Shown here: in pieces, positions 1 through 5,529 of the stretch
Layout: every line of letters starts with the position of its first letter
How positions within the stretch are numbered: the stretch's first letter is position 1
From: Syntrophomonas sp. UBA5288
GTDB lineage: Bacteria > Bacillota > Syntrophomonadia > Syntrophomonadales > Syntrophomonadaceae
Assembly (NCBI GenBank): GCA_002408445.1
Contig: DHSK01000084.1
Coordinates: 38,201-44,725, forward strand
Direction of reading: 5' to 3'
Length of the DNA stretch: 6,525 nucleotides
Position numbers and translations under genes: made by a program
The notes under the pieces: generated by a model
Database searches by the model: none
What the model saw: only the letters and a program-made list of their open reading frames with translations
Told to the model about the DNA's origin: nothing

Positions 1-24
1 TCCTTCACTAACGTTCAGGATGAC
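1..24. repeat. Partial copy of dispersed hairpin repeat (right arm)
   Basis: These 24 bases match 4188-4211 at 23 of 24 positions (C instead of T at position 12) and end with the same TCAGGATGAC arm. Only the right arm is present because the window starts inside the element; the left arm should lie just upstream. The element ends 6 bases beyond the stop codon of the minus-strand MciZ-like gene, so it sits at a 3' end, as the complete copy at 4138-4211 does. Confidence 0.75.
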
Positions 25-30
25 CATTAT

Positions 31-156
31 TTAATTTAATTTCATGTTTATATATTCCCGCAGCGTAGTGCCGGGAGGAAAGCCTGCAAAAAGGGTTGTT
101 ATATCCTTTACCCGGCCTACAAATATCACTTGATTTCTTGTCACTGTTATTTCCAT
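31..156 (-). CDS. mciZ: MciZ-like small protein (mother-cell inhibitor of FtsZ), 41 aa
   Basis: This is a small complete gene: ATG at 156-154, TAA at 33-31, 41 residues. The ribosome binding site GGGGTGAT (168-161) lies four bases before the start. The protein has a basic N-terminal part, a hydrophobic core QVIFVGRVKDI at residues 9-19, a Pro/Gly turn at 25-29 and a C-terminal stretch TLREYIN. As I recall B. subtilis MciZ (40 aa), it has VVLVGKAWEI in the same place and YVKDWI near its end, so length, core motif and C-terminal pattern agree. In that species MciZ is made in the mother cell under sigma-E, caps FtsZ filaments and blocks further Z-ring assembly; it is encoded next to nudF, as here. 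A sigma-E-like promoter stands upstream. Function is inferred from similarity and context; overall identity is low, as expected for so short a protein. Confidence 0.72.
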   Translation of the reverse strand: MEITVTRNQVIFVGRVKDITTLFAGFPPGTTLREYINMKLN

Positions 157-173
157 TATCATCACCCCGTCAT

Positions 174-202
174 ATTCTATGCAAATAATGGTAAAAATAT
201 TC
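174..202 (-). promoter_or_regulatory. Sigma-E-type promoter for the MciZ-like gene
   Basis: Read on the minus strand, GAATATT (202-196) is followed by exactly 14 bases and then CATAGAAT (181-174). The sigma-E consensus known from Bacillus is roughly (T/G)(C/A)ATATT, 14 bases, CATACA(A/C/T)T. The -35 box matches fully and the -10 box at 7 of 8 positions. The predicted start of transcription is near 167, which would put the ribosome binding site at the very 5' end of the mRNA. The -35 box lies next to the nudF ribosome binding site (204-211), so the two divergent genes share a very compact control region. Confidence 0.6.
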
Positions 203-215
203 TGGAGGTGGAATC

Positions 216-755
216 ATGGATTTGAATGAAAAAACCGTAAGCTCCCAACCAATTTTTAATGGCAAAATTGTTAAGTTGAGGGTGGATACCGTTGCCCTGC
301 CGGACGGACGGGAGAGTACCCGTGAAATTGTAGAGCACCGTGGAGCCGTTGCCATAGTGGTGGTTAACGACGATAAGGAGATTTTTATGGTCCGTCAGTA
401 CCGCAAACCGGTAGAAAAAATATTGCTGGAAATACCGGCCGGAACCCTGGAAGAAAATGAAGATCCGATGGACTGCGCTCGCCGGGAACTATCGGAAGAG
501 ACCGGATTGACCGCTGCTCATTGGGAACCTATCCTGTCTTATTACAGCGCCCCCGGCTTCAGTGATGAACTGCTCCATCTCTATATGGCTACCGGTCTGG
601 AACCAGGTGATACCCATCCCGACCAGGATGAATTCCTCGAACTGGTAAAGCTGCCATTGACTGAAGCCTACCGGCAAATTTTTAATGGCACCATTGTAGA
701 TGGTAAAAGTATTATAGGAATACAGTATGCGATGAAAAAGTTAAAAGAGTTCTAA
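216..755 (+). CDS. nudF: ADP-ribose pyrophosphatase, Nudix family
   Basis: This cytoplasmic Nudix hydrolase of 179 residues most likely splits ADP-ribose into AMP and ribose 5-phosphate, clearing a reactive by-product of NAD turnover. The complete Nudix box runs from Gly76 to Leu98 (G-x5-E-x7-REL-x-EE-x-G-L), with the metal-binding RELSEETGL at 90-98. The usual N-terminal beta-strand part is present (FNGKIVKLRVDTV at 14-26), as are the VRQYRKP segment at 59-65 and the APGFSDE loop at 112-118, typical of the ADP-ribose pyrophosphatase subfamily. Length is normal. The start is fixed by GGAGGTGG at 204-211, five to seven bases upstream. It heads a plus-strand gene group and is divergent from the MciZ-like gene, with 59 bases between the two starts. 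Substrate is assigned from the subfamily; other nucleoside diphosphate sugars remain possible. Confidence 0.92.
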   Translation: MDLNEKTVSSQPIFNGKIVKLRVDTVALPDGRESTREIVEHRGAVAIVVVNDDKEIFMVRQYRKPVEKILLEIPAGTLEENEDPMDCARRELSEETGLTAAHWEPILSYYSAPGFSDELLHLYMATGLEPGDTHPDQDEFLELVKLPLTEAYRQIFNGTIVDGKSIIGIQYAMKKLKEF

Positions 756-769
756 TATACGGCAGTTTT

Positions 770-803
770 GCCTGCCCCGCCGGAAAGCCGGGACGGGGCA
801 GGC
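770..803 (+). terminator. GC-rich stem-loop after nudF, no clear U-tract
   Basis: GCCTGCCCCG (770-779) pairs perfectly with CGGGGCAGGC (794-803). Inside it, CCGG (780-783) pairs with CCGG (788-791) around an AAAG loop, leaving a two-base GA bulge at 792-793. It begins 15 bases after the nudF stop codon. No run of T follows on either strand, so it is not a classical intrinsic terminator. It could be a partial terminator, an RNA stabiliser or processing site, or a small repeat. Structure is certain from sequence; role is not. Confidence 0.4.
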
Positions 804-856
804 CGTAAGATCTGATTTCAAATATTGATGTTTGGCATGACTGTGAGGGAATTTGT

Positions 857-2032
857 TTGCAAAAAGTTTACGGGGATCTTCATATTCATATTGGAAGTGC
901 TCTGGGGCGTCCGGTCAAGATAACCGCTTCGCGCCAGCTTACGCTTCAGTCGCTTATATTTGAGATTGCTCCCCGCAAGGGGCTTGATGTCATAGGGATA
1001 GTTGATGCCGGCAGCACCTTGGTAGCGGCTGAAATTGAGCAGATGCTGGAATCAGGGGATCTGGTGGAACACATCCACGGCGGTTTATCCGCCGGCAATG
1101 GAGTACTGGTTATTCCTGCCTGTGAAGTGGAGAGCAGGGAAGGCATACATCTCATTTCCTACTTGCCCTCCCTTTCCAGCCTGATCAAATGGCAAAAATA
1201 TATGAAAACCAGAATGAGCAACCTGACCCTTTCCACCCAGAAAGCTGATGCAGGAATAGCCGACATCATCAATCTCACCTATATGCTCGACGGCCTGTTC
1301 TGTCCTGCTCATGTATTTACGCCGCACAAGGGGATTTATGGGGCCTGGACTGATTCGATAGGTGATAAAATCGGTCATCAGATAAAGTATATTAAGGCAG
1401 TCGAGCTGGGACTGAGTTCGGACACGGATATGGCGGACACCCTGGCCGAAACCCGGGGCTTTACCTTTTTGTCCAATTCTGATGCTCATTCGGGCGGTAA
1501 TGTGGCACGTGAATATAATCTTTTTCAGGTCAGGGATAAATCTTTTAAAGAAATAAAATATAGTATAGAAGGCAAAGAAGGGCGTAGAGTTGCCGCCAAT
1601 TATGGCATGGACCCTCGACTGGGCAAATATCATAGAACTTTTTGCCTGGATTGTAATACCATCATGTCTAAACCGGAGCCGGTGCTGCAATGTGACTGCG
1701 GCAGCAGCAACGTGGTAACCGGGGTATATGATCGTATTATGCAAATAAGAAATTATGAACAGCCCCGGCATCCGATCGGAAGGCCCCCCTATAATTACCG
1801 GGTACCGCTCAAGGATATTCCCGGACTGGGACCGGTTGCTATGCAAAAGCTGATGAGTTGTGCTGAAAGTGAAATAGAATTATTGGAAAAGACCCCGGTG
1901 GATTGGATTGAAAAAGTGGCCGGACCGGGGATAGCTGGAATTATAAAGTCCATGAGAGCCCAGCGTTTAAATATAAGTCCGGGAGGTGGAGGCAAATATG
2001 GAAAGGTCCTTAAAAATAATAGTAACGACTGA
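857..2032 (+). CDS. Endonuclease Q-like PHP-domain protein (YqxK type)
   Basis: This 391-residue protein fits the EndoQ family, which nicks DNA 5' of deaminated bases (uracil, hypoxanthine, xanthine) and at abasic sites. The N-terminal PHP fold shows the expected metal ligands: D7-x-H9-x-H11, D50, E90, H98, H152, H157, E183 and D209-x-H211 (in NSDAHS). A four-cysteine zinc-binding knuckle follows (C263, C266, C279, C281). A conserved stretch then leads to a helix-hairpin-helix-like motif (KDIPGLGP, 319-326) in a helical C-terminal domain. Order and length match bacterial EndoQ; B. subtilis YqxK is the counterpart, as I recall it, near nudF. The start is UUG at 857, supported by GTGAGGGA at 843-850. 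The last 35 bases overlap the next gene and carry its ribosome binding site, so its glycine-rich C-terminal tail (PGGGGKYGK) is partly dictated by that site. The activity is inferred from family membership. Confidence 0.82.
   Translation: MQKVYGDLHIHIGSALGRPVKITASRQLTLQSLIFEIAPRKGLDVIGIVDAGSTLVAAEIEQMLESGDLVEHIHGGLSAGNGVLVIPACEVESREGIHLISYLPSLSSLIKWQKYMKTRMSNLTLSTQKADAGIADIINLTYMLDGLFCPAHVFTPHKGIYGAWTDSIGDKIGHQIKYIKAVELGLSSDTDMADTLAETRGFTFLSNSDAHSGGNVAREYNLFQVRDKSFKEIKYSIEGKEGRRVAANYGMDPRLGKYHRTFCLDCNTIMSKPEPVLQCDCGSSNVVTGVYDRIMQIRNYEQPRHPIGRPPYNYRVPLKDIPGLGPVAMQKLMSCAESEIELLEKTPVDWIEKVAGPGIAGIIKSMRAQRLNISPGGGGKYGKVLKNNSND
1981..1990 (+). promoter_or_regulatory. Ribosome binding site deciding the ComB-like gene start
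   Basis: GGGAGGTGGA is a near-perfect Shine-Dalgarno sequence seven bases before ATG 1998. It favours this start over the in-frame GTG at 1986, which lies inside the site itself. It is located within the coding sequence of the preceding EndoQ-like gene, so translation of the two genes is probably coupled. Confidence 0.8.
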
Positions 2033-2669
2033 TGCCAGCGGTGCTCAACAGGCTGCGCGCGAAGCACTGGCGGTAGTGATAGTGGATGTAATAGATATGT
2101 CGACCACCCTGGAAAGTGCACTTGATGCGGGGGCATATGCCGTTTTAGGCGCAAGCCCGGATTTTACCCGGGCACCGGTAAAAGTATCTCCCGAACAAAT
2201 GGGCAAAGAGGCTGCCCGTCTTTCCAGGGAAGCCGGGGAAGGCATTATCATAGTCGCTGAACCCAGAGTAGGAACAGATGAGGAGAGGCTGGCCCGCTGT
2301 CAAAAACTGATCAAAGGAATAGAATTGGGAAAAGGCGTAATAGAGGCTGTTTTGCCCAACATTGGGGCAGAAGCCGCTAAAATGGCCAACCTGAACCGCC
2401 GGGTGGTGGTAGCCTGTACCGATACCGGAGGAGTGGCTTATGACGCCGCTTTCCAGGAGTGCAAATGGGTGACCACGGGAACAGTGGCCCGCAGTTTAAA
2501 ACAAAAAGGAGTTCAACCTGCCCTGTCAGCGGCCCGACGTGCGGTGGAACTGGCCAAAACCAATCTGGCCGACGGGATTGCCGTCGTAGCAGCCAGCCGT
2601 AATTCCATGGAAGATATCTTGGCGGCACAGTTTATAGCAAATTTAATCATGCGGGACGACAATGTTTAA
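1998..2669 (+). CDS. ComB-like (2-phosphosulfolactate phosphatase-like) protein of unknown function
   Basis: I do not recognise a named gene. The 223-residue soluble protein shows two marks of the ComB fold. Near the N-terminus, VVIVDVIDMSTTLESALDAG (26-45) resembles the ComB stretch of type VV-x-DV-x-R-A-S-T-T-x-x-x-AL-x-x-GA. Near the C-terminus, AASRNSMEDILAAQFIA (198-214) resembles the ComB (S/T)LED-x-x-(C/A)AG segment. However, the arginine of the DVxRAST motif is an aspartate here (D33), and I see no glycine-rich GER...GNSP loop typical of true ComB, so phosphosulfolactate hydrolysis is doubtful. Between these lies an alpha/beta region (IIIVAEPRVGTDEE, RRVVVACTDTGG). The gene overlaps the EndoQ-like gene by 35 bases and ends 18 bases before the pyrophosphatase, so the three are likely one transcript. 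A role with a phosphorylated or nucleotide-derived substrate is only a guess from its neighbours. Confidence 0.55.
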   Translation: MERSLKIIVTTDASGAQQAAREALAVVIVDVIDMSTTLESALDAGAYAVLGASPDFTRAPVKVSPEQMGKEAARLSREAGEGIIIVAEPRVGTDEERLARCQKLIKGIELGKGVIEAVLPNIGAEAAKMANLNRRVVVACTDTGGVAYDAAFQECKWVTTGTVARSLKQKGVQPALSAARRAVELAKTNLADGIAVVAASRNSMEDILAAQFIANLIMRDDNV

Positions 2670-2687
2670 AATACGGAGGTTGTAATA

Positions 2688-4043
2688 TTGAAGCCAGTAT
2701 ATGTAATAGGACACAAACATCCTGACGTTGATTCCATTGCTTCTGCCATAAGTTACAAAGTATATAAACAAAGCACCGACAAAGGATTATATATAGCCGC
2801 TGCTGCCGGTGAACTAAACGATGAGACGCGATTTATCTTAAACCAGCTGGAATTTGAAGATCCTTTGCCGATAGAAAATGTCGGTACTAAAGTGGAAGAT
2901 TTGCTGGATGAACAGGATAACGTTTATGTTCACGCCGATATGAGCATGGTGGAGTTAGGCAATTTGATGCGAAAAAATAAATTAAAAACGGTCCCGGTCC
3001 TGGATGAAGACAAGGGATTTTTAGGACTGGTTACCATCGGTGATGTAGCCATGATATACATGGATGCACTGGGAGACGGTCGTGCTATTGACCGCAGTCC
3101 GGAAATCATACGGGGCATCCTGGATCAGAAAGTTGCAGATATCATGAGAACCCGGGATCTGGTTCTGTTTGAAAGAGATGAGACAGCCGACGAAGCTAAA
3201 AAGAACATGTTGTCCACCCGGTTTCGCAATTATCCGGTGGTAGATGAAAAAAACCGTTTTGTGGGTATGATTTCCCGTTATAACCTGCTGGAAATGAAAC
3301 GTAAGAAAATTATTCTGGTGGACCATAATGAAAAAAGCCAGGCGGTTGATGGCATAGATGAAGCGGAAATCATAGAGATAGTAGACCATCACCGGGTAGG
3401 CGACCTGCAGACCATGGCGCCGATATATTTCCGCAACGAACCGGTGGGATCGACCTGTACCTTGGTGGCAGGACTATTCCTGGAAAATAATATATATGTG
3501 AATCGCAATCTGGCCGGTTTAATGTTATCCGGTATAATGTCCGATACCATGATGTTCAAATCGCCGACTACTACGCCCAGAGACCGGCAGATAGCGGAAG
3601 AACTGGAACGACTCTCGGGGTTGGAGTCTATGAAATGGGGCAGGGAAATATTCTCCAGCGTGAACCAGGTCGACAAACAGACGGATGATGAACTGATTGC
3701 CCAGGACCTGAAGGAATACGTTTCCGGAAGTACCGTTTTTGCCATCTCACAGGTTGAAACCATGGATATGGCACCTTACCGGGAACGGCGGCAAGCCTTG
3801 GTCGAGGCCATGCAGAATATGTGCGTTCGCCGCGGATATGCTTTTATGGGGTTAATGATTACCGATATATTGGAAGCAGGCACCGAATTAGTGGCAGCCG
3901 GGGTCAAGAGCAGCCTGGTCAAACAAGTCTTCGGTGATAGCGGAACCGGCGAAGACGGGATATTTTTGAAAGGCGTCATGTCGCGTAAAAAGCAGGTAGT
4001 GCCCATAATATACGAGGCTTTGAGGAAGGACAATATTATTTAA
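2688..4043 (+). CDS. ppaC: Manganese-dependent inorganic pyrophosphatase with two CBS domains
   Basis: This 451-residue cytoplasmic family II pyrophosphatase hydrolyses pyrophosphate to two phosphates. The DHH catalytic domain is split. Residues 1-65 carry the metal ligands H9, D13 and D15 (GHKHPDVDS); the rest resumes at about 205 with VDHNE (D212), the DHH signature (233-235) and SDTMMFKSPT (D286). The C-terminal DHHA2 domain ends with the substrate-binding SRKKQVVP (432-439). Two CBS domains are inserted at about 75-130 and 148-205; in characterised CBS-pyrophosphatases these bind adenine nucleotides, with AMP/ADP inhibiting and ATP activating. There is no room for the DRTGG domain found between the CBS domains of some relatives, so it resembles the shorter type known from Moorella. 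All catalytic motifs are intact. The UUG start at 2688 is backed by GGAGGT at 2675-2680. It closes the nudF-side gene group. Confidence 0.93.
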   Translation: MKPVYVIGHKHPDVDSIASAISYKVYKQSTDKGLYIAAAAGELNDETRFILNQLEFEDPLPIENVGTKVEDLLDEQDNVYVHADMSMVELGNLMRKNKLKTVPVLDEDKGFLGLVTIGDVAMIYMDALGDGRAIDRSPEIIRGILDQKVADIMRTRDLVLFERDETADEAKKNMLSTRFRNYPVVDEKNRFVGMISRYNLLEMKRKKIILVDHNEKSQAVDGIDEAEIIEIVDHHRVGDLQTMAPIYFRNEPVGSTCTLVAGLFLENNIYVNRNLAGLMLSGIMSDTMMFKSPTTTPRDRQIAEELERLSGLESMKWGREIFSSVNQVDKQTDDELIAQDLKEYVSGSTVFAISQVETMDMAPYRERRQALVEAMQNMCVRRGYAFMGLMITDILEAGTELVAAGVKSSLVKQVFGDSGTGEDGIFLKGVMSRKKQVVPIIYEALRKDNII

Positions 4044-4053
4044 TTAGAAAAAT

Positions 4054-4084
4054 AGACGCTGAATATTATGAATGGCGCTGAGTT
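4054..4084. repeat. 31-base dispersed repeat, copy 1
   Basis: These 31 bases match 6450-6480 at 30 of 31 positions (G at 4074 against A at 6470). Within each copy the octamer GACGCTGA appears twice, perfectly in copy 2 and with one change in copy 1, around a short AT-rich centre (ATATTATGAAT). The copy starts 10 bases after the pyrophosphatase stop codon. Too few copies are in view to define the full element. Confidence 0.75.
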
Positions 4085-4137
4085 CTTTAAAATCCTAAAC
4101 ATCTGTGAGACACGTCCCCCTTATCCCAAGCGTCGCT

Positions 4138-4211
4138 GTCATCCTGAGGCGAAGCCGAAGGATCTTTCCACCTCTGAGTTGGGAAGATCCTTCACTAATG
4201 TTCAGGATGAC
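4138..4211. repeat. 74-base inverted repeat (REP/MITE-like), complete copy
   Basis: The outer arms GTCATCCTGA (4138-4147) and TCAGGATGAC (4202-4211) pair perfectly, as do the inner arms AAGGATCTT (4158-4166) and AAGATCCTT (4184-4192). A middle part of 9-10 bases on each side does not pair well, and the loop is 17 bases. The right arm recurs at 1-24. The arm sequence resembles short intergenic hairpin repeats found in many unrelated bacterial genomes. No open reading frame or transposase is present. It sits between two convergently independent gene groups on the same strand, upstream of the terminator. Confidence 0.8.
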
Positions 4212-4230
4212 ATAAAGGCAATATTATTTT

Positions 4231-4265
4231 AGACCTGGAGGTAATCTTCAGGTCTTTTAGTTTTC
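4231..4265 (+). terminator. Intrinsic terminator of the nudF-ppaC group
   Basis: AGACCTGGAG (4231-4240) pairs along ten positions, one a G-U pair, with CTTCAGGTCT (4246-4255) around a five-base loop GTAAT. The stem runs straight into a T-rich tail (TTTTAGTTTT, to 4264). The complementary strand has no T-tract, so it works on plus-strand transcripts. It lies 188 bases past the pyrophosphatase stop, after the repeats, and separates that group from spoIIM. Confidence 0.8.
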
Positions 4266-4447
4266 TGCATAAAGACCTCACTTTAAAAATATTATTTGTA
4301 AAGGAGAATAATGCGGCCATCTTAATAAAAGTTCTCAGCAGGAAATAATACTTGCCCGTTAAGGTCCGATTTTTATGTTGCCAGGCATTTAACAGCCAAT
4401 TTATTGGTGAATACTGTCAGGCGGGTATTCAGGTAAGGAGACGTATC
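4266..4447 (+). other. Leader region of spoIIM, no clear gene
   Basis: This is the second part of the 404-base gap between the pyrophosphatase and spoIIM. It contains an orphan ribosome binding site AAGGAG (4301-4306) followed by a four-codon reading frame ATG-CGG-CCA-TCT-TAA (4311-4325), and the true spoIIM site AAGGAG (4435-4440). I searched by eye for sigma-E or sigma-A promoter boxes and found none that is convincing, though a promoter is expected here because a terminator precedes it. Nothing else is supported. Confidence 0.4.
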
Positions 4448-5056
4448 ATGGGACTGAAACAGCGACTTAAACAACATATCAGTACCAACCGCTGGCAGTA
4501 CGGCGTGATAACAATCATATTTATTATCGCCTTAATCATGGGAAATTACCGGGTACAAAGCCTGGAAGGGGGGGTCAAGAATCATCTGGCCGGGTTAATC
4601 GATACCTATTTGCAGGAAGGTGGGATGGGAGCCTTAACCGGTCAGCAACTGCTGGTTGGTGCATTTCTCAACCAGGTCCGCACTGCGCTGGCTATCTGGT
4701 TTCTTGGCTTGACCATCATAGGTTTTCCATTAATACTGGCGGTGCTGTTTTACCGGGGGTTTTCACTGGGCTTTACGGTTGGTTTCCTGATTCACCAGAA
4801 ATCCGGGGCCGGGGTCCTGATATCCATTTTATCGGTTCTGCCGCAGAACCTTGTCTATATTCCAGCCCTGCTGATATGGGCGGTGATATCTTTGAATTTT
4901 TCTATCTACATATTCCGGGGAAGAGGAGCAGATGCGTTATCATGGCGGTCTTTCATGTCTTATACTTTTATGCTCCTATTTTTCATATTGATTTTTCTCA
5001 GTGGGGCTTTTATTGAAGCATTTTTATCACCCTGGTTCTTAAAGATCCTGTTGTAA
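4448..5056 (+). CDS. spoIIM: Stage II sporulation protein M
   Basis: This 202-residue integral membrane protein fits SpoIIM. In B. subtilis it works with SpoIID and SpoIIP in the mother-cell membrane to thin the septal wall and drive engulfment of the forespore. A basic N-terminus leads to a first membrane segment at about 19-32. An outside stretch follows, then several hydrophobic segments at about 79-101, 104-116, 122-156 (including LPQNLVYIPALL, the family's signature region) and 170-196. Length is close to the 214 residues of the B. subtilis protein. I chose ATG 4448 because AAGGAG (4435-4440) lies seven bases before it. A UUG-initiated extension from 4352 would add 32 polar residues with no ribosome binding site. 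It stands first in a group with the YqzK-like gene and xerD, an order also known in Bacillus. Regulation by sigma-E is expected from the family but not visible here. Confidence 0.88.
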   Translation: MGLKQRLKQHISTNRWQYGVITIIFIIALIMGNYRVQSLEGGVKNHLAGLIDTYLQEGGMGALTGQQLLVGAFLNQVRTALAIWFLGLTIIGFPLILAVLFYRGFSLGFTVGFLIHQKSGAGVLISILSVLPQNLVYIPALLIWAVISLNFSIYIFRGRGADALSWRSFMSYTFMLLFFILIFLSGAFIEAFLSPWFLKILL

Positions 5057-5129
5057 GCAATGAGATGTACGCCCTTGGGGTTTGTTTTTCGGGGGATTAG
5101 TTAATCGGAAAATGATGGGGGGAAAACAT

Positions 5130-5396
5130 ATGATTATAATTATCGAGCAATGGAAGAAAAAATTGGTCAGTCTGGTGGTGGTACTAACTTTGGTCCTGGT
5201 TTTTGCAGCGGCCTTTCCAACCTTAAGCGGGATCTTGCATGATAAAGTTCCGGCTCTGTCGGGCTGGTTTGAGGACGAACATCCCTCGGGCAACCCGATG
5301 CGGGTGGAAAAGCCCTCCGGCACCCGTTTTGACCGGGCGGTAGACCAGTTTGTCATCAAGCTGCAGGATTTTTATTATGATGATAATAAGCAATGA
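5130..5396 (+). CDS. YqzK-like (DUF4227-type) small membrane protein
   Basis: This 88-residue protein of unknown function has a short N-terminal head with lysines (EQWKKK), one membrane-spanning segment at about 12-30, then a soluble, mostly acidic tail. The tail carries GWFEDEHPSGNPMRVEKPSG (45-64) and ends FYYDDNKQ. Position between spoIIM and xerD, size, single membrane helix and a tail with a [D/E]-rich turn followed by a (A/M)-(V/R)-V-containing stretch all recall B. subtilis YqzK. I assign it on context more than on sequence identity. ATG 5130 is chosen because GGGGGG (5117-5122) lies seven bases upstream; the in-frame AUGs at 5112 and 5115 and at 5082 lack such a site and would add an unlikely N-terminal extension. 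It starts 73 bases after spoIIM and probably shares its transcript. A coupling of membrane and division or sporulation functions is speculation. Confidence 0.7.
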   Translation: MIIIIEQWKKKLVSLVVVLTLVLVFAAAFPTLSGILHDKVPALSGWFEDEHPSGNPMRVEKPSGTRFDRAVDQFVIKLQDFYYDDNKQ

Positions 5397-5529
5397 GCAG
5401 GATATAATTGGGGAAGTGTCAAAACTAGTAACAGAATAATCCGATCCGAAGGACATTTGATTTAACGGATTTTAGCATTTTTCGGTTGTATAAGATCATG
5501 CAAAGTTCTATGGCAAGTGAGGCATCTAA
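5397..5529 (+). other. Gap before xerD with a weak hairpin and a possible -10 box
   Basis: AATCCG (5438-5443) can pair with CGGATT (5466-5471), followed by TTTTAGCATTTTT-like sequence, but the loop of 22 bases makes this a poor terminator. TATAAG (5489-5494) is close to a sigma-A -10 box and is preceded by TG, yet no -35 box stands at the right distance. The xerD ribosome binding site is GTGAGG at 5517-5522. Whether xerD has its own promoter cannot be settled from this. Confidence 0.25.

Noticed and set aside
150..178. Sigma-A promoter for nudF (TTTCCA, 17 bases, TATTCT)
   Set aside because: Both boxes match the consensus at only 4 of 6 positions, so I would not separate it from chance in AT-rich DNA.
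251..271. Direct repeat inside nudF (251-271 and 677-697, 19 of 21 bases)
   Set aside because: It encodes IFNGKIV and IFNGTIV, short motifs each common at those places in Nudix ADP-ribose pyrophosphatases; a recent duplication is not needed to explain it.
1085..1846. Long minus-strand reading frame (253 codons) opposite the EndoQ-like gene
   Set aside because: It lies wholly inside a well-supported plus-strand gene with intact motifs, shows no recognisable domain and has no convincing ribosome binding site; it is an antisense shadow.
4138..4211. CRISPR array or insertion sequence
   Set aside because: There are only scattered single copies with no regular spacers, and no transposase or terminal duplication is visible.
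4352..4447. N-terminal extension of SpoIIM from a UUG start
   Set aside because: No ribosome binding site precedes 4352, the added residues are polar and unlike SpoIIM, and ATG 4448 has AAGGAG at the right distance.
5082..5129. Earlier start of the YqzK-like gene
   Set aside because: The GGGGGG ribosome binding site at 5117-5122 fits ATG 5130; the extension would place it within the coding region and add residues before a sensible membrane-protein start.
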